This document shows, piece after piece, positions 16,678 to 23,736 of a stretch of 43,349 nucleotides of DNA (the stretch's first letter is position 1; each line of letters opens with the position of its first letter). Origin of the DNA: an uncultured Eubacteriales bacterium (lineage in GTDB: Bacteria; Bacillota; Clostridia; Christensenellales; Aristaeellaceae); assembly GCA_902778055.1 (NCBI GenBank), contig CACYWL010000028.1:1-43349 (forward strand), in the 5' to 3' direction. A model generated the notes under the pieces. The model was not told the origin of the DNA and did no database searches. It was given only the letters and a program-made list of their open reading frames with translations. A program made the position numbers and the translations under genes.

Positions 16678-16779
16678 CTAACCTCTCCTATACTGGGTTG
16701 CCAGTTGTTTGCCACTGGGTTGCCATTTGGTTGCCAGATGGTTGCCGGAATTGTTTTTGCCGTTTCGGAGCCCCTTCAT
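16678..16779 (-). pseudogene. Possible linker remnant of a second replication protein
   Basis: A 33-codon frame (ATG at 16779 after GGGAGCAGG) includes SGNHLATKWQPSGKQLATQY. This is the style of the low-complexity linker found in some phage/ICE replication proteins, where origin repeats are embedded in the gene. In the next frame the same DNA reads RQPSGNQMATQWQ. Stops follow quickly in every frame. It is either a decayed gene or a chance translation of the iterons. Confidence 0.3.
16695..16749. repeat. Five 11-bp iteron-like direct repeats
   Basis: Five consecutive 11-bp units share the core TTGCCA (last copy TTGCCG), for example GGGTTGCCAGT and TGGTTGCCAGA. The period is one DNA helical turn and is not a multiple of three, so it is not driven by coding. 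It lies next to a replication-initiator remnant, as replication origin iterons do. Confidence 0.75.
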
Positions 16780-16923
16780 CCTGCTCCCGGCTCAATTCTG
16801 AATATCAGCACGGCATGTGCTTGAGGGGAAGCCCCTGGCGGGCAGCCATCTGACTGAAAGAGGCGCAACATACAGGGAGTTTAACCGGATTCAGTGAGGC
16901 TTGACAGGATAAAAAATGAATCG

Positions 16924-16992
16924 GAACAGTAAAAGAATCTGAAAACAGTAAAGAACAGTAAAAGAATCTGAAAACAGTAAAGAACAGTAAAA
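16924..16992. repeat. 29-bp tandem repeat, two full copies and a partial third
   Basis: The unit starts GAACAGTAAAAGAATCTG and ends AAAACAGTAAA. The two full copies (16924-16952, 16953-16981) are identical and a third begins at 16982. There is no coding sense. It may be a replication slippage product or part of the decayed origin region. Confidence 0.85.
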
Positions 16993-17093
16993 CTGTGCCT
17001 TCGGTCATTTTGCCTGCGGAGCCTGACCTTCCCGATAAATATTGACAACGGGGGAATCCTTGAGGACGGCCCACCAAAGGGGCACAGACATGG

Positions 17094-17121
17094 AAGACAA
17101 GGTGACGGTTCTTCTGTCTTG
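17094..17121. repeat. Dispersed repeat, copy downstream of the DUF218 gene
   Basis: An imperfect stem with AAGACA at one end and TGTCTT at the other around GGTGACGGTTCTTC. It has the same orientation as the copies at 18167 and 21789. Confidence 0.7.
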
Positions 17122-17211
17122 ACCAGGCTCTGCGGCGAAAAAGCAGCGGCCCGGCAAAGCTGAAGATTGCCGTTGACCCTTTTTGCCGCCGGAGGGTTCT
17201 TCTCAAAAAGC

Positions 17212-18030
17212 TCAGTTCTCGTTCAGCGGCGGCAGTTCGTGAATGTCATAGGTATCGTAGTAGATCTCAAAAGCCGTTTTCGTATCTCCTGACAGCTCAA
17301 TCAGCGCCCCGGCCTGGAACATGGCGGACAGACTGCCGCTGGGGGCTTTCCAGGAGGCGTTGCTCACAATTTCCATTTCGCTTTCCCGGAGGATGGCTTC
17401 CGCGCCGAACAGCAGGATGCCCGTGGCAATATGATAATCGCTGGAGATGATGGCAATCTGCTTCACCTGAGGATGCTGCTCAGACAGCAGATCAAAGGTA
17501 TAGATCGCGTTCTGCGCCGTGGTCAGGGAATGATCCTCGATGACCAGGCGCGCGGGATCCACCCCCTGCGCTTCCAGCCACTCCGCCATGCGGCCCGCCT
17601 CCGTGGCCGTTGGGTCATTCGCCGCGGTTCCGCCGCCCGTGCAGACGAGGATGGCATTCGGGTACTTCTGAGAGGCCTCCAGCAGAACCTTCAGCCGCTC
17701 AATCAGCTCCTCCCTCATCGTTCCGTCCGGGTTCAGCTGAAACCCAAGCGCAACGAGGCACAGCGTGTCGTCCTCGGGCAGGCCGTCCGGGAGCTGCTCA
17801 CGGACGGTCACAGGCGTCTCCCAGAGATCCATGATGCGTGTCCATTTCTCGCCGAGCGCCGGGTCCAGCTCGGCCAGACTCTCCAGCGCTTTCTCATCTC
17901 TCGTCCCCGTGGACGCATAGGATACCACAACGCGCTCAATCCGGGACTGCGTCTCCTCGGCACCGGCAGGAACCGCCATTCCCACGGCCAGGCACAGCAG
18001 CAGAACCAATCCGATCAGTCTCAGCTCCAT
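17212..18030 (-). CDS. Exported YdcF/SanA-like DUF218 protein
   Basis: A protein of 272 residues. I prefer the ATG at 18030 (GAGGAAG upstream) to the GTG at 18042. A signal peptide is clear (MELRLIGLVLLLCLAVG, ending near AGA). The DUF218 core follows: LCLVALGFQLNPDGTM, ILVCTGGGTAANDPT with a Glu in TEAGRM, LVIEDHSLTTAQNA and IAIISSDYHIATG. The family includes E. coli SanA, YdcF and ElyC, envelope proteins linked to cell-wall or lipid-carrier metabolism, though the enzymatic reaction is generally unknown. The last 60 residues are less conserved. It appears monocistronic and is bracketed by two copies of the dispersed repeat. Confidence 0.85.
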   Translation of the reverse strand: MELRLIGLVLLLCLAVGMAVPAGAEETQSRIERVVVSYASTGTRDEKALESLAELDPALGEKWTRIMDLWETPVTVREQLPDGLPEDDTLCLVALGFQLNPDGTMREELIERLKVLLEASQKYPNAILVCTGGGTAANDPTATEAGRMAEWLEAQGVDPARLVIEDHSLTTAQNAIYTFDLLSEQHPQVKQIAIISSDYHIATGILLFGAEAILRESEMEIVSNASWKAPSGSLSAMFQAGALIELSGDTKTAFEIYYDTYDIHELPPLNEN

Positions 18031-18154
18031 TTTTCCGCACACTTCCTCTGTCTCAATTACGCTGATGCTGACGTCAGCGTTTGCACTCGTTCAGGGAAAT
18101 AATACCACATCGTTCCGCAAAAACAAACAAATCGTTTGTATTTTCGCAGCACAG

Positions 18155-18195
18155 CAAGACACGGTGCAAGACACGGTGACGATTCTTCTGTCCTG
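18155..18195. repeat. Dispersed repeat with partial duplication
   Basis: CAAGACACGGTG occurs twice in tandem (18155-18166 and 18167-18178), followed by ACGATTCTTCTGTCCTG. This is the same family as the copies at 17094 and 21778. Confidence 0.7.
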
Positions 18196-18310
18196 CTCCC
18201 CTGCCTGCGCGCCCGCCGGAAGCGCTGCGAAAAGGCCGCCGTCGCTCCATTTTGGTACTGGTTTTTTTACCGCAAATATGATACCTTAAGTTGAACGATG
18301 ATCGCAGCCT

Positions 18311-18341
18311 TTGACCCTTCAACTGAGGAAGACCGTATACT
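18311..18341 (+). promoter_or_regulatory. Candidate promoter of the hybrid histidine kinase
   Basis: TTGACC (18311-18316) and TATACT (18336-18341) are each one mismatch from consensus. The 19-nt spacer is longer than ideal. The start codon at 18383 lies 41 nt further on. Confidence 0.4.
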
Positions 18342-18382
18342 CCGCACCGCCACCTGATTCATTCTGTGGGAGGCCAATCGGC

Positions 18383-21300
18383 ATGATTGGAAGAAACTTT
18401 GAGCTGAATGAGGACACGCTGTCCTTTATTGAAGAAATCGGTGATCACATGCCCGGCGGATTCTTTATCTACAGAGCGACCGGACAGGAAGAACTGATTT
18501 ATGCGAACAAAGCCGTTTATGCGATCTACGGGTGCAGCGGCCCGGAGGAGTTCAAAAGCCTGACGGGCTATACCTTCCGCGGGATGGTGCATCCGGAAGA
18601 CTATGAACGGATCGCCTCCTCCGTCCTCCGTCAGGTCACCGCCAGCGACGAGCGGATGGATCACGCCGAATACCGCATCGTCCGGCAGGACGGCTCGGTC
18701 CGCTGGGTGGATGATTACGGGCATTACGCGGAAACCAAAACCTACGGCGGCGTCTACGTCGTCTTTATTTCCGACATCACGGAAAAGAAGCTTCAGCAGG
18801 AAAGCGATACTGCCACGAGGGACGCGGTGATTTCAACCCTGACGACAACGTATAACACCGTGTACCTCATCAATGATGTGGTCACGGAGGAGATGTCTCT
18901 TTATCATTCCGATCTGGATCAGACGCACGATGAGGCCATCCGCAATGCCCTGAGCCATCCCCGGTATACGGAGACCAAAACCGAATACGTGAACACCATG
19001 GTCGCGGAGGAAGACCGTGAACGGATGCAGGAGCAGATGAGCCTGCCGTATATTCTGGAACAGTTCAAAACCCGCGACCGTTTTTCCCTGAATTTCATCC
19101 GTGCGCTGAAGTCCGGCCCGCGGCATTATCGGATCGACTTTGGCAAGATCCATATGCCCGGGGGCCGGATCGGCGTCATGATGGGCTTCCGGGATGTGGA
19201 TGACGAGGTTCGCCAGGGGCGCGCCTATCAGAAGGCGCTCGAAGACGCCCGGAAGGCCGAGGCCGAAAACCGCAGGCTGAATGAGGAGGTTCAGTCCGCG
19301 GCCAGGCTGGCCGAGCTGATGGGCTCCGTCTCCTCGCTGCTGACCAACATGCCCGCCATGAGCTTCTCCAAGGAGGTCTCCACGGGCCGGTACCTGGCCT
19401 GCAATCAGGCCTTTGCGGAATATGCCGGCAAGAAAGGACCCGAGGAGGTCATCGGCCTGACAGACCATGAGATTTTCGATCAGGACACGGCGGATCATTT
19501 TGTGGAGGATGACCGCAAGGCCGTTGCCATGGACAAGGCCTATATCTTTTTTGAGGATGTGCCGGATGCGGCGGGAACCACCTTCCACAACCTGCAGACG
19601 ACCAAGATCACCTTCCGGGAGCCCTCGGGGCGGCTCTGTCTGCTGGGAATGTGCGTGGATGTGACCGAGATGACCCGGATCAAGACCGCCGAGGCGGAGG
19701 CGCGCACAAAGCAGCAGGAGCTGGAAGAAAAGCTGGCCCTGCATGAGCAGCTGCTGGCGCAGGAAGACCGGCAGAAGGAACTGGACAGCATGATCACGGC
19801 GATGGCGTCCGACTATCGGAGCGTCTATCATGTCGACGTGGACGAGGATGACGCGGTCTGCTACCGGGCAGATCCCAACGATCCGGATCATATGCAGGAG
19901 GGTGTGCATTTCCCCTACTACGCGCGTTTTGCCGATTACGGCCGGCTGTATGTGGATCCGGAATACAGAGACGGCTTCCTTCACTTCATCGATCCGGAGA
20001 ATATCCGGCAGACGCTGAAAACGAAATCCATCATGGCCTACCGTTACCTGGCCAGGAGAAACGGGACGGAGTACTACGAAATGCTCCGCATGGCCGGCGT
20101 GCGCCATCCGGGAGAGCGGGACGACAACCTCGTGCACAAGGTCGGCGTGGGCTTCACAGTCATTGACGCGGAAATGCGCGAATCCATGGCAAAGAATCAC
20201 GCGCTGGCGGAAGCACTGGCTGCGGCGGAGGAAGCCAGCAAGGCCAAGACCGCCTTCCTCTCCAACATGAGCCACGAGATCCGCACGCCGATGAATGCCA
20301 TTATCGGCCTGAACAATATCGCCATGAATGAACCGTCCGCCAGCGGGAAGGTCAGGGAGTACCTGGCCAGAATCGGCACCTCCGCCAACCACCTGCTGAG
20401 CATCATCAACGATATCCTGGATATGAGCCGGATCGAGTCGGGACGGATGACGATCCGGAACGAGGAATTCTCCTTTGCCAGGGTGCTGGAGCAGGTGAAC
20501 ACCATCATCAGCGGCCAGTGCCGGGACAAGGGCCTGACGTATGACTGCCGGATGAGCGGAGATGTGCGGGATTACTATATCGGGGACGATATGAAGCTGC
20601 GCCAGGTGATGATCAACATTCTGGGCAACTCGGTCAAGTTTACGCCGGAAGGCGGGACGGTATCCCTGCTGATCGAAACCGTCGCGCGGTTTGACGGGAA
20701 AACCACGCTCCGGTTCACCTTCCGGGACAACGGAATCGGTATGAGCAGGGATTACCTGCCCCGGCTCTTTGACGCGTTCTCCCAGGAGGATTCCTCCTCC
20801 ACCAGCAAGTACGGCAGCACCGGGCTTGGCCTGCCCATCACGAAGAGCATCGTCGAGCTGATGAACGGAAACATTGCCGTGGAAAGCGAAAAGGGAAAGG
20901 GCACGACGTTCACCGTGACCGTCACCCTGATTGATTCGGACCGGACCTCGGAGCTCGGGAAGGACGGTCTGATCCATCCCGATGACATGTGCGTGCTGGT
21001 GATCGACGATGATCCCGTCGCCTGTGAGCATGCGCAGATCGTGCTGGGGCAGATCGGGATCCGGTGCGAAACAGCCCTGTCCGGGCCGGACGGGATCGAA
21101 ATGGTCCGGCTCCGCCACGCCCGGCGGGAGCCCTACAATCTGATCCTGGTGGACTGGCGGATGCCGGAGCTGGACGGTCTCGAAACGACAAGGCAGATCC
21201 GGAAGGCCGTCGGGAATAAAACGCCCGTCATCATTCTGACCTCCTACAACTGGGAGGATATTGCCGAGGAGGCCAAAGCCGCCGGGGTGGATACCTTTGT

Positions 21301-21778
21301 TGCCAAGCCGCTGTTTGCCGGAACGGTGATGGATGAATTCCGGGAGGCCTTCAAGAAAAAGAACACCCGCCTGGAAGCGGCGACGGCCGACCTGAAGGGG
21401 CGCCGCGTGCTGCTGGCGGAGGATGTGGCGGTCAACGCGGAGATCATGATGATGGTGCTCTCCATGCGCGAAATCCAGGTCGAGCACGCCGAGAATGGGC
21501 GAATCGCCGTCGAGATGTTTGCCGGCCATGAGCCCGGCTACTATGACGCAATCCTGATGGATATGCGCATGCCCGAGATGGACGGTCTGGAAGCGACCCG
21601 GGTGATCCGGTCCATGGACAGGCCGGACGCGGCCGCCATTCCGATCATCGCTCTGACGGCCAACGCCTTTGACGAGGATGTCCAGCGCAGCATGCAGGCC
21701 GGCCTGAATGCGCATCTGTCCAAGCCCGTGGAACCGGAGTCTCTGTTCAATACCCTGGAAAGCCTCATCCCCGCATGA
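18383..21778 (+). CDS. Soluble hybrid sensor histidine kinase with PAS-type domains and two receiver domains
   Basis: A protein of 1131 residues. The ATG at 18383 follows GGGAGG by 9 nt. There are no transmembrane segments, so it senses a cytoplasmic signal. Order: PAS (about 15-130, ending VFISDITEKK), a PAS-like segment (to about 280), a coiled coil, another PAS (about 310-445), a further sensor-like segment (to 600), a second coiled coil, HisKA with phospho-acceptor H631 in NMSHEIRTPMN, HATPase (N box near ILGNSVKF, DNGIGM, GSTGLGLPI), receiver 1 with D924 in LVDWRMPELDG, and receiver 2 with D1060 in LMDMRMPEMDG. Receiver 2 is canonical; receiver 1 has Trp after the Asp. No HPt domain or output domain is attached and no response regulator gene is adjacent, so a phosphorelay partner must lie elsewhere. 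Confidence 0.93.
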   Translation: MIGRNFELNEDTLSFIEEIGDHMPGGFFIYRATGQEELIYANKAVYAIYGCSGPEEFKSLTGYTFRGMVHPEDYERIASSVLRQVTASDERMDHAEYRIVRQDGSVRWVDDYGHYAETKTYGGVYVVFISDITEKKLQQESDTATRDAVISTLTTTYNTVYLINDVVTEEMSLYHSDLDQTHDEAIRNALSHPRYTETKTEYVNTMVAEEDRERMQEQMSLPYILEQFKTRDRFSLNFIRALKSGPRHYRIDFGKIHMPGGRIGVMMGFRDVDDEVRQGRAYQKALEDARKAEAENRRLNEEVQSAARLAELMGSVSSLLTNMPAMSFSKEVSTGRYLACNQAFAEYAGKKGPEEVIGLTDHEIFDQDTADHFVEDDRKAVAMDKAYIFFEDVPDAAGTTFHNLQTTKITFREPSGRLCLLGMCVDVTEMTRIKTAEAEARTKQQELEEKLALHEQLLAQEDRQKELDSMITAMASDYRSVYHVDVDEDDAVCYRADPNDPDHMQEGVHFPYYARFADYGRLYVDPEYRDGFLHFIDPENIRQTLKTKSIMAYRYLARRNGTEYYEMLRMAGVRHPGERDDNLVHKVGVGFTVIDAEMRESMAKNHALAEALAAAEEASKAKTAFLSNMSHEIRTPMNAIIGLNNIAMNEPSASGKVREYLARIGTSANHLLSIINDILDMSRIESGRMTIRNEEFSFARVLEQVNTIISGQCRDKGLTYDCRMSGDVRDYYIGDDMKLRQVMINILGNSVKFTPEGGTVSLLIETVARFDGKTTLRFTFRDNGIGMSRDYLPRLFDAFSQEDSSSTSKYGSTGLGLPITKSIVELMNGNIAVESEKGKGTTFTVTVTLIDSDRTSELGKDGLIHPDDMCVLVIDDDPVACEHAQIVLGQIGIRCETALSGPDGIEMVRLRHARREPYNLILVDWRMPELDGLETTRQIRKAVGNKTPVIILTSYNWEDIAEEAKAAGVDTFVAKPLFAGTVMDEFREAFKKKNTRLEAATADLKGRRVLLAEDVAVNAEIMMMVLSMREIQVEHAENGRIAVEMFAGHEPGYYDAILMDMRMPEMDGLEATRVIRSMDRPDAAAIPIIALTANAFDEDVQRSMQAGLNAHLSKPVEPESLFNTLESLIPA

Positions 21779-21816
21779 AGACAAGAGAAAGACACGGTGA
21801 CGGTTCTTTTGTCTTG
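21778..21816. repeat. Dispersed repeat at the 3' end of the histidine kinase gene
   Basis: AAGACAA at the left pairs with TTGTCTT at the right around a second AAAGACACGGTGACGGTTCT core. It starts at the last base of the kinase stop codon and ends 12 nt before the convergent DNA polymerase IV stop, so it may also fold as a bidirectional terminator. Confidence 0.7.
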
Positions 21817-21828
21817 ATCCCCCAGCCC

Positions 21829-23046
21829 TCACGGGCGGTGTTTCCGCATATATTCAATGGTCTTATAGAGCGTTTCTCCGTGAAAAATCCTGTCCAGATT
21901 GCCCGCAAAATCCAGCCCGTAGCGCCGGCCCAGATCCTTCAGCGCCGCGTCGAGCCTGACCTGCTGCTGCTCCTGCACCTCGGGCATCAGGTCCTCGATG
22001 CGGATCTGTCTTCCGTATTCGCCCGTCAGGTGGTAGATCCCCGCGCCGACCAGCCGGACGGGCTTTTGCTGTACCTGCCCGAGCAGTCTCCCGGCCTCCT
22101 CATAGATCACCGCGGCGGAGCGGGTGGAGGGGATCAGCCTGGAGCGGGTAATGCTTTTCATATCCGAATAGGTCAGCTTGACCGTGACGCCCTCCCCGTA
22201 TAATCCGACGCGGGAGGCCCGGCGCTCCACGCTGATCGCCAGGAGAAGGATCACGTCCGTCAGCAGCCCGAAATCGGTCACGTCCTCCTGAAAGGTAATC
22301 TCCCGGCTGATGGATTTCGCGTCCTCCGGGCGGTAGGGGCTCACCCTGCGGTCATCCTTCCCGAAGGCCAGCTGCGTAATCCACAGTCCCTGCTTTCCGA
22401 AGGACCGGATGATTTCCTCCTGCCGGGCCTGCACGTCCCGGACGGTGCGGATCCCGGCCCGGTTCAGCTTTTCGGCAGTTTTCGCGCCGACGGTATACAG
22501 CACGCGCACGTCCCGGTCCTGGATCAGGCGGATATAATCCTCCGCCGTCGGGATTTCAAAATATCCGTCCGGCTTTTTCTCCTCGCTCGCCGTTTTGGCG
22601 GCCGTCTTGGAATAAGCCACGCCCACGGAGCAGGTCAGGCCCTGTTCCTCCAGGGTCCGCCGCTTGATTTCCCGGGCAAATTCGCACGCCCGCTCCCAGC
22701 TTCCCGCCCGCTCCGTGACATCCAGATAGGCCTCATCCAGGGCCACATATTCCGAAGCGTCGGCGTATTCGTTCCAGATGTCATGCAGCTGGTTGGAGAC
22801 CGCCCGGTATTTTTCATAGCTGCCGTGCATATAGATGCCCTGGGGGCACAGCCGGTAGGCTTCCTTGATGTTCATCGCGGAATGGATCCCGAATTTCCGC
22901 GCCTCATAGCTGCAGGTGGCGACCACCCCGCGCTCCTGCGGAAGGGATCCGATGATCAGCGGCTTTCCCCGGAGCGAAGGATTGTCCCGGATTTCGACGG
23001 AGGCAAAGAAGGCGTCCATGTCCACATGGATAATGATCTGGTCCAC
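21829..23046 (-). CDS. dinB: DNA polymerase IV (Y-family, DinB)
   Basis: A protein of 405 residues, a translesion polymerase. I choose a GTG start at 23046: it follows GGGAGGTGAGAAAG and gives the family's usual N-terminus (IIIHVDMDAFFASVEIRD). Upstream frame extensions are low-complexity Arg and have no support. The catalytic carboxylates are in HVDMDAFF and in ALDEAYLDV (D104, E105). The steric region (GVVATCSYEARKFGI) and the thumb helix-hairpin-helix (VLYTVGAKTAEKLNRAGI) are present. The little-finger domain runs to about residue 350. The C-terminal 50 residues end EYMRKHRP, without a recognisable beta-clamp motif at the extreme end. Likely SOS- or stress-related; no LexA box was identified. 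Confidence 0.93.
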   Translation of the reverse strand: MDQIIIHVDMDAFFASVEIRDNPSLRGKPLIIGSLPQERGVVATCSYEARKFGIHSAMNIKEAYRLCPQGIYMHGSYEKYRAVSNQLHDIWNEYADASEYVALDEAYLDVTERAGSWERACEFAREIKRRTLEEQGLTCSVGVAYSKTAAKTASEEKKPDGYFEIPTAEDYIRLIQDRDVRVLYTVGAKTAEKLNRAGIRTVRDVQARQEEIIRSFGKQGLWITQLAFGKDDRRVSPYRPEDAKSISREITFQEDVTDFGLLTDVILLLAISVERRASRVGLYGEGVTVKLTYSDMKSITRSRLIPSTRSAAVIYEEAGRLLGQVQQKPVRLVGAGIYHLTGEYGRQIRIEDLMPEVQEQQQVRLDAALKDLGRRYGLDFAGNLDRIFHGETLYKTIEYMRKHRP

Positions 23047-23542
23047 CTTTCTCACCTCCCTCAGGCCTTTCAGCCAAATCCTGCCGGATCCGTCGGAGCT
23101 TCTCCGCGGCCCGGAACGTCTTCTCCGGCGTTTATTTCCTCTCCTGAGAGAATACTCCATGCCGGAGATTTTCACAAGGGGAACAGGCGGGCACAAAAAA
23201 AGGTCCCGGCGCTCAATGTCATTAAGTTTACCAGTAATGACATCCCCTCGCACCAATCTGGCTCCATCTTGAAAAAAGTGGAGTCAGTTTTTTTCTTCGT
23301 TTTCGTAACATTTCCCAAGTGCCAACCTGCCCACAGCAAAGCCGATGGACAGCTTACGGACCGGAAGATTACGATCCTACATCCGGTTTCTGACTGATGG
23401 ATAACGCAAAACGGCATGGAAAACCATATCAGGTTTCCCACACCGTTCTATTTGCGTTAACCACAGCATAATTACAACTACGACGACGGATAGGCGATAT
23501 TATTACCACAAAAAGGGCCGGAGGCGGATGATTACCGAAGCA
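23047..23542. other. Gene-free region between the polymerase IV gene and the RM operon
   Basis: No gene was identified. It contains a GC-rich run upstream of the polymerase, then lower-GC DNA with a long imperfect stem-loop at 23403-23458. A reading frame extending the polymerase upstream to 23256 has no ribosome binding site and no family match. Confidence 0.5.
23403..23458. repeat. Long imperfect stem-loop
   Basis: AACGCAAA and TTTGCGTT form the base of the stem (8 bp), ACGG and CCGT extend it across a bulge, TGG with CCA and AAACC with GGTTT close it around ATATCA. No T run follows on either strand, so a standard terminator is unlikely. A structured RNA or a small mobile-repeat remnant are alternatives. 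Confidence 0.55.
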
Positions 23543-23725
23543 TCATTTCCCTTCGGCAATCTCCTTCATCGGAGCCATATTCTCTTTCACATACCGTTCA
23601 ATGGCTTTCTCCACTACCGCGGTCTTGCTCAGCCCGGATACTTTACAGTATTCTTCCAGCATCCGGTAAACGTCAGTCGCGATTTTGCAGGAAAAATTCT
23701 CGGCTTCTTTCTTTGCTCTTGGCAT
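23543..23725 (-). CDS. Small ribbon-helix-helix (CopG/Arc-type) protein
   Basis: A protein of 60 residues. NFSCKIATDVYRMLEEYCKV followed by SGLSKTAVVEKAIERYVKEN is a ribbon-helix-helix fold: a short beta strand then two helices, as in CopG-type repressors and antitoxins. The basic N-terminus is MPRAKKEAE. The ATG at 23725 lies 11 nt after the hsdS stop, and the stop codon sits inside the GTGAGGTGA ribosome binding site, so it is the fourth gene of the type I RM operon. It might autoregulate the operon or be an antitoxin without its toxin. No toxin-like gene follows, since the next feature downstream is a gene-free stretch. Its role here is inference. Confidence 0.75.
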   Translation of the reverse strand: MPRAKKEAENFSCKIATDVYRMLEEYCKVSGLSKTAVVEKAIERYVKENMAPMKEIAEGK

Positions 23726-23736
23726 CTCAGCTCACC

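Larger units (their letters stand above)
16424..17211. other. Gene-free stretch rich in short repeats
   Basis: No convincing gene lies here. The stretch holds a 10-bp triple repeat, a GTGCGCGCGCAC palindrome (16631-16642), five 11-bp iteron-like units, a 29-bp tandem repeat and one dispersed-repeat copy. Two minus-strand frames crossing it lack domain sense. It is most likely the decayed origin region of the mobile element that left the replication gene. Confidence 0.55.
18031..18382. other. Divergent intergenic region between DUF218 and histidine kinase genes
   Basis: It carries a perfect palindrome GCTGACGTCAGC at 18067-18078, placed upstream of the DUF218 gene as an operator might be, a dispersed repeat, and a candidate plus-strand promoter. 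No gene is visible. Confidence 0.5.

Noticed and set aside
16805..17206. Minus-strand frame of 133 codons
   Set aside because: It runs through the 29-bp tandem repeat and a dispersed repeat, with no recognisable domain or start signal.
18833..21832. Minus-strand frame of about 1000 codons opposite the histidine kinase
   Set aside because: Very long but antisense to a canonical kinase. It lacks a ribosome site and domains, and reflects high GC without stops.
23046..23256. N-terminal extension of DNA polymerase IV
   Set aside because: Arg-rich, unlike any Y-family polymerase; the GTG at 23046 has a good ribosome site and gives the normal N-terminus.
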